Below are positions 34,460-43,897 of a stretch of DNA of 64,000 bases, one piece after another. The position numbers and the translations under genes are program-made. Source of the DNA: Bombella apis. Its GTDB lineage: Bacteria; Pseudomonadota; Alphaproteobacteria; Acetobacterales; Acetobacteraceae. Where the stretch lies: contig NZ_JAGJTM010000004.1 in NCBI RefSeq assembly GCF_018221685.1, forward strand, positions 686,287 to 750,286. Reading direction: 5' to 3'. The notes beneath the pieces were generated by a model. That model had not been told where the DNA came from. It was given only the letters and a program-made list of their open reading frames with translations, and did not search any database. Position 1 is the stretch's first letter. Each line of letters opens with the position of its first letter.

Positions 34460-36562
34460 TCAGCCAGATACAAGCAGTCTGTCCGGTATGGCCCGGTCGA
34501 ACAGATGCAGGAGGTCCTGGAGGGCCTCTCCCCTTGGCCCTGTCAGGTCGGGGTTGCGGGTGAGTTCACGCTGGCTGTCCTGCCGCATGGCTGTCAGAAG
34601 CAGGGAGAGGCGGGTCGGGTCGGCCAGCCGGAAGCCCGGCAGGCCGGACTGTCGGTTGCCTGTCAGGTCGCCACCACCACGGATGCGGAAATCTTCATCG
34701 GCAATCAGGAAGCCATCCTCCGTATCCCGCAGGAGGTGGAGGCGACGCTGGGCTGTGAAGCTGGTGCCTTCACTGTGCAGCAGCAGGCAGAAGGATTTCT
34801 GTGCTCCCCGGCCGACACGGCCACGCAGCTGATGCAGCTGGGCCAGACCAAAGCGTTCGGCCTGTTCGATGACCATGATGGTGGCATTGGGAATGTCCAC
34901 GCCGACCTCGATGACCGTGGTGGCGACCAGCAGGCGGGTCTGGCCTTTCTGGAAGGCCGTCAGGGCGTTCTGTCTCGTGTCGATGTCCTGCCTGCCATGA
35001 GCCAGCCCGATGATGGGGCCGAAACGTTTTGTGAGCTCCGCCCAGCGTTCTTCTGCCGCTGCGGCACTCTGCGTTTCACTCTCCTCGATGAGGGGGCAGA
35101 CCCAGAAGATCTGCTTCCCCTGGTCCAGGGCCCGTTTCATGCCGGCGAAGATGTCGTCCAGCTTGCCCATGTTGTGCACGGTCGTATGGATGGGCTGGCG
35201 GCCGGCTGGCTTGCTGTCCAGCCGGCTCACGCCCATTTCGCCCCATTCCGTCAGTTGCAGGGTGCGGGGGATGGGGGTGGCGGTCATGACGAGAAGGTCG
35301 GTGGCTGCCCCCTTGCTGGCCAGCCTCATGCGCTGCTCCACGCCGAAGCGGTGCTGCTCGTCGATGACGGCCAGGCCGAGGTCGGCAAAGGTGACGCCAT
35401 CCTGAAAGAGTGCATGGGTGCCTATGGCGATCTTCGCATGGCCATCGGCCAGTTTCGCCAGTGCGACCCGCCGTGCTTTCCCCTTGACGGAGCCGCTGAG
35501 AAACACGAACGGCACCGGGCACAGGGCCTCGCACGTGCTGGCATGCTGCTGGGCAAGGATTTCCGTCGGGGCCATGAAGGCGGCCTGTGTTCCGGCCTCG
35601 ACGGCCTGGAGCATGGCCGTCAGGGCGATGAGCGTTTTTCCGGCGCCGACATCACCCTGGAGCAGGCGCATCATGGGGGTGGGACGCTCCATGTCAGCTG
35701 CGATTTCGGCCATGACACGCCGCTGCGCCGGTGTGGGTTCATGGCCGAAACGCTCAAGCAGGGTACGGCGCAGGGAGCCATCGCCCACCAGCGGGCGGCC
35801 CGTGCGTGTCCGGGCCTGCATCCGGGCCAGCCCCAGGCAGAGCTGATCCGCCAGAACTTCATCGGCTGCCAGCCGGGCACGGGCACGCTCCAGAATGGGG
35901 GTGGGGTCGTCGTCGGAAGGCAGTGTTTCGGGGAAGTGCATCAGCCCAAGAGCCGTGGCGAAGCTGGGCCAGTTCCGTTTTTTCACCAGGGGCGGGTCCA
36001 GCCATTCCGGGAGGTCGGGCGGGATCAGGGCCAGGGCGGCCTGCATGGCTTTCCGCACGATGGAGGGAAACAGCCCGGCCGTGAGAGGCCAGACCGGTTC
36101 CAGCCACGGGAATCTGTCCTTCTTTTCCCAGGCCATGATGTGGTCCGGGCGGGAGAGGGTCAGCCGGTCATGGTAATGCCCGACCTTGCCGGAAACGAGG
36201 ATTTCTGCCCCCTCTGGGGGGAGGAAGAGCCGCCCCTTCTGGAAGAAAGTGATCTCCAGCGTGCCGGTGCTGTCTCTGGTGGTCAGGATGGTGGGCTGGG
36301 AGGAGCGGACGGGGCGGCGGATGCCTGTCACACGGACACGGCTTGTCAGGATGTCGCCCGCTGGCAGTTTCCGCCCCTCGGCGACGCTCATGAGCCTGCG
36401 CCGGTCGATCAGCTTTTCTGGCAGGGTGAAGAGCAGGTCGATGATCCGCCTGCCGCCGCTGATCCGGCCCAGCATCGTGGCGTGGCGGGGGCCTGTGCCC
36501 GGCAGGCTGCTGATGGGAGCCAGAAGTGGCGCAATCCGTGCGGAAGGGGGAGCTAGGGGCAT
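34460..36562 (-). CDS. recG: ATP-dependent DNA helicase RecG
   Basis: Branch-migrating helicase that remodels stalled forks. The 700-residue protein has an N-terminal wedge OB-fold domain (around ILVSGKVGHYHDRLTL), helicase motif I QGDVGAGKTLIA, the DEQH box (VIDEQHRFG), SATP-like TATPIPRTL, and motif VI QLRGRVGRGAQ, followed by the TRG region DFRIRGGGDLTGNRQSG. Length is normal. It is transcribed divergently from mfd, whose start lies 106 bp away. Confidence 0.96.
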   Translation of the reverse strand: MPLAPPSARIAPLLAPISSLPGTGPRHATMLGRISGGRRIIDLLFTLPEKLIDRRRLMSVAEGRKLPAGDILTSRVRVTGIRRPVRSSQPTILTTRDSTGTLEITFFQKGRLFLPPEGAEILVSGKVGHYHDRLTLSRPDHIMAWEKKDRFPWLEPVWPLTAGLFPSIVRKAMQAALALIPPDLPEWLDPPLVKKRNWPSFATALGLMHFPETLPSDDDPTPILERARARLAADEVLADQLCLGLARMQARTRTGRPLVGDGSLRRTLLERFGHEPTPAQRRVMAEIAADMERPTPMMRLLQGDVGAGKTLIALTAMLQAVEAGTQAAFMAPTEILAQQHASTCEALCPVPFVFLSGSVKGKARRVALAKLADGHAKIAIGTHALFQDGVTFADLGLAVIDEQHRFGVEQRMRLASKGAATDLLVMTATPIPRTLQLTEWGEMGVSRLDSKPAGRQPIHTTVHNMGKLDDIFAGMKRALDQGKQIFWVCPLIEESETQSAAAAEERWAELTKRFGPIIGLAHGRQDIDTRQNALTAFQKGQTRLLVATTVIEVGVDIPNATIMVIEQAERFGLAQLHQLRGRVGRGAQKSFCLLLHSEGTSFTAQRRLHLLRDTEDGFLIADEDFRIRGGGDLTGNRQSGLPGFRLADPTRLSLLLTAMRQDSQRELTRNPDLTGPRGEALQDLLHLFDRAIPDRLLVSG

Positions 36563-36668
36563 GGCATCGGGGGCGGGTGGCTTCCGGGCTGACAGGGGGG
36601 CTGTGGAGGGCTATAGGGTAGCAGAACCGGCCGATAATAAAAATGTCCTTAGTGGAGAGCCCGCCCTG

Positions 36669-39600
36669 ATGCCTGTTGATCGTTCTGCCGTTGCGTCCTT
36701 TGGTCCGACAGTCTGGGGGGTGCCTGATGGGGCGGTGGCATTCCTGCTCCGTCAGCGTCTGGCGGAACATGAGGAGACGCTTGTTCATGTGGCACATGAT
36801 GACGCTGCCCTGGCGTCTCTGGCGGACATGCTGGGCTGGCTGATGCCGGAAGTCACCGTCCTGCGCTTTCCGGCATGGGACTGTCTGCCTTATGACCGGA
36901 TTTCCCCCAATCCTTCCATCGTGGCCGAGCGTGCCGCCACGCTGAGTCACCTTCTGGAGCCACGGCCCAAGACGGGCCGCATCGTGCTGACGACCATCCA
37001 TGCCATGCTCCAGCGTGTGCCGCCCCGTGCGGCCTTTGCGGGGCAGACCATCCATGTGAAGGTCGGTGATACGCTGGATGCGACCAGTCTGGCGGAACGG
37101 CTTGTGGGTAACGGCTACAGCCGTGTGGATACGGTGATGGAACGTGGCGAGTTCGCCATGAGGGGCAGCATTTTCGATCTTTACCCCGCTGATTCCGGGG
37201 AGCCTGTCCGGCTGGACCTCTTCGGGGATGAGGTGGACAATATCCGCAGTTTTGATGCCGCCACCCAGCGGTCCACGGACCAGCGGACGGAGTTCAGCCT
37301 GACGCCGGTTTCGGAATATGCGCTGGACAAGCCCAGCCTGAGCCGCTTCCAGACGGGCTGGCGGGATGTGTTCGGCGTGGGAGCGATGGAGGATGTTCTC
37401 TACCGCCAGCTTCTGGAAGGACGCAGGGCCAGTGGAGCAGAGCATTATCTGCCACTGTTCCATGACGGCGACGGCCAGCATATGGAAACCCTGCTGGATT
37501 ACCTGCCGGATGCCGCCCTGAGTTTCGAACGGGACACGCCGGAAATCCTGACGGCACGGCTGGACATGATCGCCGACCATTATCAGGCCCGCTGTGCCGC
37601 CGGGCATGAGGGGGAGCTGCCCTATCGGCCCCTGCCACCGCACCGGCTCTATCTGAACCGTCATGGCTGGGACGGGATGCTGAAGGGTCACCCCACCGTC
37701 CTGCTGTCACCTTTCGCCCAGCCCGATGGCGCAGAAGGCGTGGATGCCGGGTACAGGCCGGGTCCGGTCTTTGCCAGCATGGGCGGTGCCGGACGGGAAG
37801 GGGTCTTCCACCAGTTCTCCACCCATGTGCAGGACTGGGCGAAGCAGGGACGGCGGACCTATCTGACGGCCTGGAGCAACGGCTCCCGGGAGCGGATCAG
37901 CAGCCTGCTGCGGGACCATGATATTCCCTGCGAGAGTTTCGATGACTGGGCGCAGGCGGCGGGCATGGCCCGTGGGGCTGTCGGGCTTGTCGTGCTGGGC
38001 ATGGAACGGGGCTTCACCGGGGAGCGTCTGGCCTTCGTGTCCGAACAGGACCTGCTGGGGGAACGTCTGGCCCGTCCGCCCCGGCGCAGGCGCAAGGGCA
38101 ATGACTTCATCACGCAGATCGGCGAGATTTCAGAGGGCGATCTCGTCGTGCATGAGGAATACGGCATTGGCCGTTATGTCGGGTTGGAGACGGTGCGGGA
38201 AGGGCGTGTGGCCCATGATTATCTCTCCATCCTGTATGATGGTGAGCAGCGGCTTCTTCTGCCCGTGGAAAATATTGATCTGCTGAGCCGTTTCGGCTCC
38301 GAGCAGGGGGCGGTGCAGCTCGACCGTCTGGGCGGCAGCTCGTGGCAGGCCCGCAAGGCGAAGATGAAGACCCGCCTGAGGGAAATGGCCGGAGAGCTGA
38401 TCCGCACGGCGGCGGCCCGTGCCATGAAGGAAGCTCCCATCATGGCCCCGGCTGAAGGGATGTGGGATGAATTCTGCGCCCGTTTCCCCTTCATGGAGAC
38501 GGAAGACCAGTCACGGGCCATTGCGGACGTTCTGGAGGACCTGAGCAGTGGCAAGCCGATGGACCGGCTCGTCTGTGGTGATGTGGGCTTCGGCAAGACG
38601 GAAGTGGCCCTGCGGGCGGCCTTCGTGGCGGCCATGTCCGGGATGCAGGTGGCGGTGGTCGTACCCACGACCCTTCTGGCCCGGCAGCATTATATCGGCT
38701 TCAGGAAGCGGTTCGAGGGGCTGCCCGTGAAGGTGGAGCAGCTTTCCCGCATGGTCACGGCCAAGGAAGCCACGAAGGTGCGGGAGGGGCTGGCCGATGG
38801 AACGGTGGACATTGTCATCGGCACCCATGCGCTGCTCTCGAAAGCCGTGTCGTTCGAACGGCTGGGAATGCTCATCATTGACGAGGAACAGCATTTCGGC
38901 GTGTCCCACAAGGAGAAGCTGAAGGCCCTGCGGGAAGACGTGCATGTGCTGACGCTGTCCGCCACGCCCCTGCCACGGACGCTTCAGCTGTCCCTTTCCG
39001 GCGTGCGGGAAATGAGCCTTATCGCCACCCCGCCGACAGACCGTCTGTCCGTACGCACCTTCATCACGCCTTTTGACCGGGTGATGATTCATGAGGCCAT
39101 CCAGCGGGAACGCTTCCGGGGAGGGCAGGTCTTCTGCGTGGTGCCCCGTCTGACGGACATGCGGCACATGGCCGACCGGCTGCGGGAGATCGTGCCCGAT
39201 GCCCGCATCACGGAGGCTCATGGCCGCCTTACTCCCACCGAGCTGGAAACGGTGATGACGGAGTTCTCGGAGGGGAAATACGACATCCTGCTTTCCACCA
39301 ACATCGTGGAGAGTGGGCTGGACATGCCCCGGGTCAACACGATCATCATTCATCGGGCGGACATGTTCGGCCTTGGGCAGCTTTACCAGCTGCGGGGCCG
39401 TGTGGGGCGGGCCAAGCAGCGGGGCTATGCCTATCTGACCTGGCCGCAGACGCATGTCCTGTCGGCTTCATCCGTCAAGCGGCTGGAGATCATGCAGACG
39501 CTTGATTCCCTTGGGGCGGGCTTCACGCTGGCATCTCATGACCTTGACCTGCGAGGGGCAGGAAATCTGTTGGGGGATGAGCAGTCCGGCCATATCAAGG

Positions 39601-40163
39601 AGGTGGGAATCGAGCTGTACCAGCAGATGCTTCAGGACGCCGTGACGGACCTGCGCCGGATGAGGAACGAAGGCGAGGAGGAAGATACGGGCTGGACGCC
39701 GAACATCATCCTCGGCCTGCCGGTGCTGCTGCCGGAGGACTATGTGAAGGATCTGCCCGTCCGTCTTGGCCTGTACCGCCGCATTGCCGCGCTGAAGGAT
39801 GAAGCGGATGTGGACGCCATGCGGGTTGAACTGGTGGACCGTTTCGGTCCTCTGCCGCAGGAGGTGGAGAACCTTCTGGATGTCGTGATGATCAAGAAGC
39901 TCTGCCGTGAGACGGGCGTGGAGCGGCTGGAGGCAGGCCCGAAAGGCATGGTCCTCCAGTTCCGCAGGAACAGGTTCGGCAACCCTGATGGTTTGATCCG
40001 CTGGGTTGCCCGCAATGAGAAGGCCGGTGTGAAGATACGGCCTGACCACAAGCTGGCCATGGTGCGGGAAATGACCAATGCCGTGCGCATCAGCATGGCC
40101 CGGAAGATTCTGGCTTCTCTGACCAAGCTGCTGGAGAAGGTTCGCCCGGCCGAGGCAGGCTGA
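36669..40163 (+). CDS. mfd: transcription-repair coupling factor
   Basis: Removes RNA polymerase stalled at lesions and recruits UvrA. The 1164-residue protein has the UvrB-homology N-terminus (MEDVL region and FPAWDCLPYDRISPNP), the RNA-polymerase-interacting domain starting EISEGDLVVHEEYGIGRYVG, and a RecG-like motor: CGDVGFGKTEVA, IIDEEQHFG, LSATPLPRTLQL and QLRGRVGRAKQRG, then the TRG-like DLRGAGNLLGDEQSG and the C-terminal D7 domain. ATG 36669 matches the family N-terminus and has GGAGAG upstream; the frame is open further but overlaps recG. uvrC is at 54.9 kb. Confidence 0.96.
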   Translation: MPVDRSAVASFGPTVWGVPDGAVAFLLRQRLAEHEETLVHVAHDDAALASLADMLGWLMPEVTVLRFPAWDCLPYDRISPNPSIVAERAATLSHLLEPRPKTGRIVLTTIHAMLQRVPPRAAFAGQTIHVKVGDTLDATSLAERLVGNGYSRVDTVMERGEFAMRGSIFDLYPADSGEPVRLDLFGDEVDNIRSFDAATQRSTDQRTEFSLTPVSEYALDKPSLSRFQTGWRDVFGVGAMEDVLYRQLLEGRRASGAEHYLPLFHDGDGQHMETLLDYLPDAALSFERDTPEILTARLDMIADHYQARCAAGHEGELPYRPLPPHRLYLNRHGWDGMLKGHPTVLLSPFAQPDGAEGVDAGYRPGPVFASMGGAGREGVFHQFSTHVQDWAKQGRRTYLTAWSNGSRERISSLLRDHDIPCESFDDWAQAAGMARGAVGLVVLGMERGFTGERLAFVSEQDLLGERLARPPRRRRKGNDFITQIGEISEGDLVVHEEYGIGRYVGLETVREGRVAHDYLSILYDGEQRLLLPVENIDLLSRFGSEQGAVQLDRLGGSSWQARKAKMKTRLREMAGELIRTAAARAMKEAPIMAPAEGMWDEFCARFPFMETEDQSRAIADVLEDLSSGKPMDRLVCGDVGFGKTEVALRAAFVAAMSGMQVAVVVPTTLLARQHYIGFRKRFEGLPVKVEQLSRMVTAKEATKVREGLADGTVDIVIGTHALLSKAVSFERLGMLIIDEEQHFGVSHKEKLKALREDVHVLTLSATPLPRTLQLSLSGVREMSLIATPPTDRLSVRTFITPFDRVMIHEAIQRERFRGGQVFCVVPRLTDMRHMADRLREIVPDARITEAHGRLTPTELETVMTEFSEGKYDILLSTNIVESGLDMPRVNTIIIHRADMFGLGQLYQLRGRVGRAKQRGYAYLTWPQTHVLSASSVKRLEIMQTLDSLGAGFTLASHDLDLRGAGNLLGDEQSGHIKEVGIELYQQMLQDAVTDLRRMRNEGEEEDTGWTPNIILGLPVLLPEDYVKDLPVRLGLYRRIAALKDEADVDAMRVELVDRFGPLPQEVENLLDVVMIKKLCRETGVERLEAGPKGMVLQFRRNRFGNPDGLIRWVARNEKAGVKIRPDHKLAMVREMTNAVRISMARKILASLTKLLEKVRPAEAG

Positions 40164-40190
40164 AGGTTGCTTTCAACCCGCAAGGCAGGA

Positions 40191-40223
40191 ATGGGGCGGC
40201 AATAATGGTGCCGCCCCATTTTT
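40191..40223 (+). terminator. Rho-independent terminator of mfd
   Basis: Perfect 10-bp stem ATGGGGCGGC/GCCGCCCCAT, 9-nt loop, then TTTTC. It lies 27 bp after mfd and between convergent genes. Confidence 0.92.
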
Positions 40224-40248
40224 CATGTTGTTGCGGTGTCGGACAGGT

Positions 40249-41463
40249 TCAGGCCTGTGTGACGAGATAGGGGGTGGATGCAGAGCCGAACATTTCATAA
40301 TGGATGCGATCCATGGGAATATCCTGCTCCCGCAGGGTGTGGATCATGCTGACCATGAACTCTGTCGGGCCACAGATATAGAAATCAGCCTGTCTGTCCT
40401 TATGCGCTTTCAGCCATGAGGGTGTGAGGCGTCCAGTATGGCAGTTCAGGCCATCTGTCCGTTGTGGAAGGCTGTTCATCTGGCTGTAGAACAGGTCTGC
40501 CGTAATGGCTCCGCAGGCAGCCAGCCCATGGGTTTTGCGGGCAAAAATTTCGTTGTCTGCTGTCTGGGTGCCATGAATGAAATGGATGGCCGGATGTGAA
40601 GTGCGGGTGGTCAGTGCTTCCATCATGGACATGACAGGCGTGATGCCTGCACCGGCAGAGATGAAGCACAGCGGCCTTTCGGAGGAAGATTGCAGGAAGA
40701 AATCACCGGCTGGAGCAGAGACATCCAGAGTATCACCTGCCCGGACATCGTCATGGAACCAGCGGGACACGACGCCGTCTTCCTGTTTCCTGACAGTGAT
40801 GCGGTAATGGTCATCTGCCGGGGCTGATGAAATGCTGTAATTGCGGCGCTCCGGGCCATGGCCAGGGATGTCCAGCCGGAAGCTGAGATACTGGCCCGGC
40901 TGGTGCTGCATGACGGGCTGGCCATCCACCGGCTGAAGGATGAAGGAGACGGTGTCAGCCGTTTCCTCATGCCGATCGGCAATGCGGAAGGCACGCCATC
41001 CTGTCCAGCCGCCTTTTCTGGCGGCGTGGTCCTCATATATCTGCCGTTCCCGGTTGATCAATACGTCAGCCAGAAAACCATAAGCCTCTTTCCATGCTTC
41101 CATGATCTCAGGTGTGGCCTGCTCTCCCAGGACATGGGCAATGGCCCCAAGCAGCGCTGTGCCAACATGGGGGTAATGTTCTGGCAGGATGTTCAGCCCG
41201 ACATGTTTTTCGGCAATACGCTCGATCATGTCCTTCAGGGCCGTGGGACCGTCAATATGGCGGGCATAAGCGAGGACGGCATAGGCCAGGGCCCTGGGTT
41301 GGTCACCATTTTTCTGATGGGAGATGTTGAAGAGGTCTCGGATGTTTTCATCACTCAGAAGGCGGCGATACATCTCTCTGGTGATGTCGACGCCATGAGC
41401 CTCCAGGGCAGGAATACAGGCTTTGACGATGGTACGGGTCTGTGGGGTGAGGGAAATGGACAA
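40249..41463 (-). CDS. hmp: flavohemoglobin (nitric oxide dioxygenase)
   Basis: Oxidises nitric oxide to nitrate with O2 and NAD(P)H. The 404-residue protein has an N-terminal globin domain (residues 1-140) with the proximal His in LPEHYPHVG, a ferredoxin-reductase FAD domain with RRNYSISSAP, and an NAD-binding domain (LCFISAGAGITPVMSM and FYICGPTEFM). The only sensible start is TTG 41463, giving MSISLTPQTRTIVKA, in line with the family. An NsrR-type operator lies 17 bp upstream and nsrR is divergently transcribed. Confidence 0.96.
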   Translation of the reverse strand: MSISLTPQTRTIVKACIPALEAHGVDITREMYRRLLSDENIRDLFNISHQKNGDQPRALAYAVLAYARHIDGPTALKDMIERIAEKHVGLNILPEHYPHVGTALLGAIAHVLGEQATPEIMEAWKEAYGFLADVLINRERQIYEDHAARKGGWTGWRAFRIADRHEETADTVSFILQPVDGQPVMQHQPGQYLSFRLDIPGHGPERRNYSISSAPADDHYRITVRKQEDGVVSRWFHDDVRAGDTLDVSAPAGDFFLQSSSERPLCFISAGAGITPVMSMMEALTTRTSHPAIHFIHGTQTADNEIFARKTHGLAACGAITADLFYSQMNSLPQRTDGLNCHTGRLTPSWLKAHKDRQADFYICGPTEFMVSMIHTLREQDIPMDRIHYEMFGSASTPYLVTQA

Positions 41464-41479
41464 GGATCACACTCTCTAA

Positions 41480-41502
41480 AAGATGTATAAAAAATACACC
41501 TT
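41480..41502. promoter_or_regulatory. NsrR-type operator upstream of hmp
   Basis: The 23-bp inverted repeat reads AAGATGTATAA-A-AAATACACCTT, an 11-1-11 arrangement close to the known NsrR consensus (AAGATGYATTT-N-AARYGCATCTT). It starts 17 bp before the hmp start and lies just downstream of the hmp -10, where a bound repressor would block initiation. Confidence 0.82.
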
Positions 41503-41503
41503 T

Positions 41504-41531
41504 AAAATAGGTCGATACCAGCCGTTGTCAA
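41504..41531 (-). promoter_or_regulatory. hmp promoter
   Basis: On the minus strand a consensus -35 TTGACA (41531-41526) is followed after 16 bp by TATTTT (41509-41504) as a -10. The predicted transcript would start inside the NsrR operator, close to the hmp TTG. Confidence 0.65.
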
Positions 41532-41683
41532 GCCGGAAGAGACGAGGCAAGGAAACAGGTTGGCAGATGTCATCTTTCTGTTAGTTTCGGAGAAGGAGCC
41601 ACTGCCACCACGTCTCCTCTTTTGCATGCAGGCTTGGAGTGACGCCGGATCATCTGAAACACGACCGGAAGGAAGCTCCCGGA

Positions 41684-42148
41684 ATGCGTCTGACCCTCTA
41701 TACCGACTATGCCTTCAGGTCCCTGATCTATCTGGAGACACAGAAGGAGCGTCTCGTCTCCATTGGCGAGATTGCCCGCGTGTACGGCATATCAGAGAAT
41801 CATCTGGTCAAGGTCGTGCACAGGCTGGGGCGGCACGGCTTCATCAAGACGCTGCGTGGCCGCAATGGTGGGCTGCGTTTGGGCAGGAATGCTGAGGAGA
41901 TCTATCTGGGAGACATTGTCCGCTGCACGGAGGATGATCTCGCCCTTGTCGGCTGCATGGGCAGGGAGGAGGGAGCCTCTGGCTGCATTCTGGTTGGTGG
42001 CTGCCGTCTGAAACAGACGCTGCTGAAAGCCCGATTCGCTTTCATGGATGTGCTGGATGAAGTCACGCTGGCCGATGTCACGGCCCCTCATGAGCGAAGT
42101 GTCCTGATGCAGGCCGTGCAGGAAATGATGACTGGAGCGGAACGGTGA
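41684..42148 (+). CDS. nsrR: Rrf2-family nitric-oxide-sensing repressor NsrR
   Basis: A 154-residue winged-helix regulator beginning MRLTLYTDYAFRSLIYL, with recognition helix around SENHLVKVVHRLGRHGFI and the wing RGRNGGLRL. Cys91, Cys101 and Cys107 occupy the cluster loop, matching the three-cysteine Fe-S sites of characterised NsrR proteins (for example C91/C96/C102 in E. coli). Loss of the cluster on contact with NO would release hmp. The ATG at 41684 follows GGAAGGAAG and matches the family; the longer frame from 41639 does not. It is divergent from hmp. Confidence 0.9.
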   Translation: MRLTLYTDYAFRSLIYLETQKERLVSIGEIARVYGISENHLVKVVHRLGRHGFIKTLRGRNGGLRLGRNAEEIYLGDIVRCTEDDLALVGCMGREEGASGCILVGGCRLKQTLLKARFAFMDVLDEVTLADVTAPHERSVLMQAVQEMMTGAER

Positions 42149-42167
42149 TGGATGCTGCTGTCAGGGA

Positions 42168-43031
42168 TCAGGGGGTGTTGCTGTCAGGCCACTTCATGAA
42201 TTTTCGCCAGTTGGCATTGGTGCTCTGGTAGGCAAAGTGTGAGCAGGTATCGAGTGTCTGCTCGACCTGACGATGGGCAACAAAGGCGATTCCTGCTGCC
42301 ATCAGGAACTGGCTGATCTCATGGAATGGAACTTTCTGGTTTTTCAGGGTGTGGGCGATCCAGCTCATCGTGCCGACAACCATGGCGCCGGGGCCGGTCG
42401 AGACCCAGACATTTTCAAAATAGCCGGTTTCCAGAATGTGCCGGACCCGTTGGAACATGGTTTCCATGATATGCTGCATGAGAGGGTTGCCAGCCTCCTG
42501 GATGAGCACGTCGTTGTCGAGGCACCATGGTTCGCCGACGGAATAAGGTAACAGCGTCCTGAAATGTGTGCCTCTAGTTATGTCTGTCAGAGGGGCACGG
42601 CTTGTTACATCCGCATCAATATAGACGCCGCCTTTTACATGCAGGTAGCAGAGCCGCCAGAAGTCCGACCGCATGGCCGGGTGAGGGCAGACGTCATAGA
42701 GGGCGGTGACGCTGGCGCCATAGTGGTCATGGATGAACGCCCGGGCGGAGGCATCACATTCCAGATGGTAGGAGAAAGCCGGGTTGTCATTCCGGATGCC
42801 TTTCATGGCAGCCTGGACGTCTTCCGGCGGTTCAGGGCTGTCCCAGAACTGGGCAATGTGCTTCGGAATGTTCCGGGGGAATTCCTGTGGAACGCAGCGG
42901 GACAGGACCGGAAACAGGGACTGTTCCAGACCGATCGGCAGAAGGGCAAAGCAGGCGTCCTGATGGCCGCAGAGCGCCCCTATGAAGAGGTTCCGAATCG
43001 GTTCTGGATAGTCGTTGAACTCACGGCTCAC
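42168..43031 (-). CDS. glycosyltransferase with DXD motif (GT32-like)
   Basis: About 287 residues with the pattern of the capsular/OCH1-like sugar transferases: IPKHIAQFWDSPEPP near residue 57, then PAMRSDFWRLCYLHVKGGVYIDADV, where the Asp-x-Asp binds the nucleotide sugar's metal. No membrane segments are seen. The sugar and acceptor are unknown and no other polysaccharide gene is nearby. The start is uncertain: GTG 43031 and GTG 43034 lie just before the rlmE stop, whereas ATG 43112 would overlap rlmE by 92 nt. It follows rlmE closely on the same strand. Confidence 0.75.
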   Translation of the reverse strand: MSREFNDYPEPIRNLFIGALCGHQDACFALLPIGLEQSLFPVLSRCVPQEFPRNIPKHIAQFWDSPEPPEDVQAAMKGIRNDNPAFSYHLECDASARAFIHDHYGASVTALYDVCPHPAMRSDFWRLCYLHVKGGVYIDADVTSRAPLTDITRGTHFRTLLPYSVGEPWCLDNDVLIQEAGNPLMQHIMETMFQRVRHILETGYFENVWVSTGPGAMVVGTMSWIAHTLKNQKVPFHEISQFLMAAGIAFVAHRQVEQTLDTCSHFAYQSTNANWRKFMKWPDSNTP

Positions 43032-43812
43032 CACGGAAACCCGTGGCAATGACGTAAAGCTCGCTCGATTCCTTGCGGGAGGCAGGGGGTTTGACGTGCC
43101 TGACGACGGCAAAATTGCGTTTCATCAGGTCCAGCATGTCTTTTTCGGACCCTCCCTGAAAGACCTTGGCGATGAAGGCTCCGTCCTCGGCCAATATCTT
43201 CAGGGCGAAATCCAGGGCGTTTTCGGCCAGGGCCATGATGCGGATATGATCGGTTGCGGCATGGCCGGTCGTGTTCGGTGCCATGTCGGACATGACGAGA
43301 TCAGCCCGCCCGCCCAGCATGGCCTGGAGCCGCTCCGGCATGTCGGCCTCCATGAAGTCACCCTCGATGATCTCGGCCCCCGGCACCGGGTCCACCGGCA
43401 GCAGGTCCACGCCGATCACCTTGGCAGCTCCACGCTTGACGGCAATCTGTGCCCAGCCTCCCGGGGCGGCCCCGAGGTCCACCACCCGGCTTCCGGGCCT
43501 GATGAAGTGGAAGCGGTCATCCATTTCCAGCAGCTTGAAGGCGGCACGGGAGCGCCAGCCCTGCTGTCGTGCCGCTGTCACGTAGGGGTCGTTCAGCTGG
43601 CGGTTCAGCCAGCGCTGCTGCGCCGGCGTGCGGCCCCGTGCCTTGCGGAGTTTTACGGTCTGGGTTCGCAGTGTCTGGGAGGTGGCCGCGTCATCCGCCG
43701 TATCCCGGGTGCCGGGCGTGCGGGAGTGGCGCAGGGGTTTGCCGGGGATGCGGGGTGGCGTGGCACCGCCCTTTGGCCGGCGGGAGGAAGGAGGCGTGTG
43801 TTTCGGACTCAT
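43021..43812 (-). CDS. rlmE: 23S rRNA (uridine-2552-2'-O)-methyltransferase RlmE (FtsJ)
   Basis: Methylates U2552 in the 23S A loop late in 50S assembly. The 263-residue protein has the SAM-binding motif VVDLGAAPGGWAQIA and the K-D-K-E tetrad regions: RSRAAFKLLEMDDRF (Lys), MSDMAPNTTG (Asp), FIAKVFQGG (Lys) and SSELYVIATGF (Glu). An extra Pro/Arg/Thr-rich N-terminal extension of about 50 residues precedes the catalytic domain, as in other alphaproteobacterial forms. ATG 43812 was preferred over 43899, which would run into the DUF475 start. Confidence 0.95.
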   Translation of the reverse strand: MSPKHTPPSSRRPKGGATPPRIPGKPLRHSRTPGTRDTADDAATSQTLRTQTVKLRKARGRTPAQQRWLNRQLNDPYVTAARQQGWRSRAAFKLLEMDDRFHFIRPGSRVVDLGAAPGGWAQIAVKRGAAKVIGVDLLPVDPVPGAEIIEGDFMEADMPERLQAMLGGRADLVMSDMAPNTTGHAATDHIRIMALAENALDFALKILAEDGAFIAKVFQGGSEKDMLDLMKRNFAVVRHVKPPASRKESSELYVIATGFRGEP

Positions 43813-43897
43813 GGAGGGAAAGATAGGCTCTTCCTGTCGCCCTGCAAAGCCTGTCCGTTGCTGCCTGCCCCTTTTTGCCTGTAAGGGATGAGGGATC

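Noticed and set aside
34505..36556. 683-residue plus-strand frame opposite recG
   Set aside because: RecG is complete on the minus strand, and the antisense frame shows no domain.
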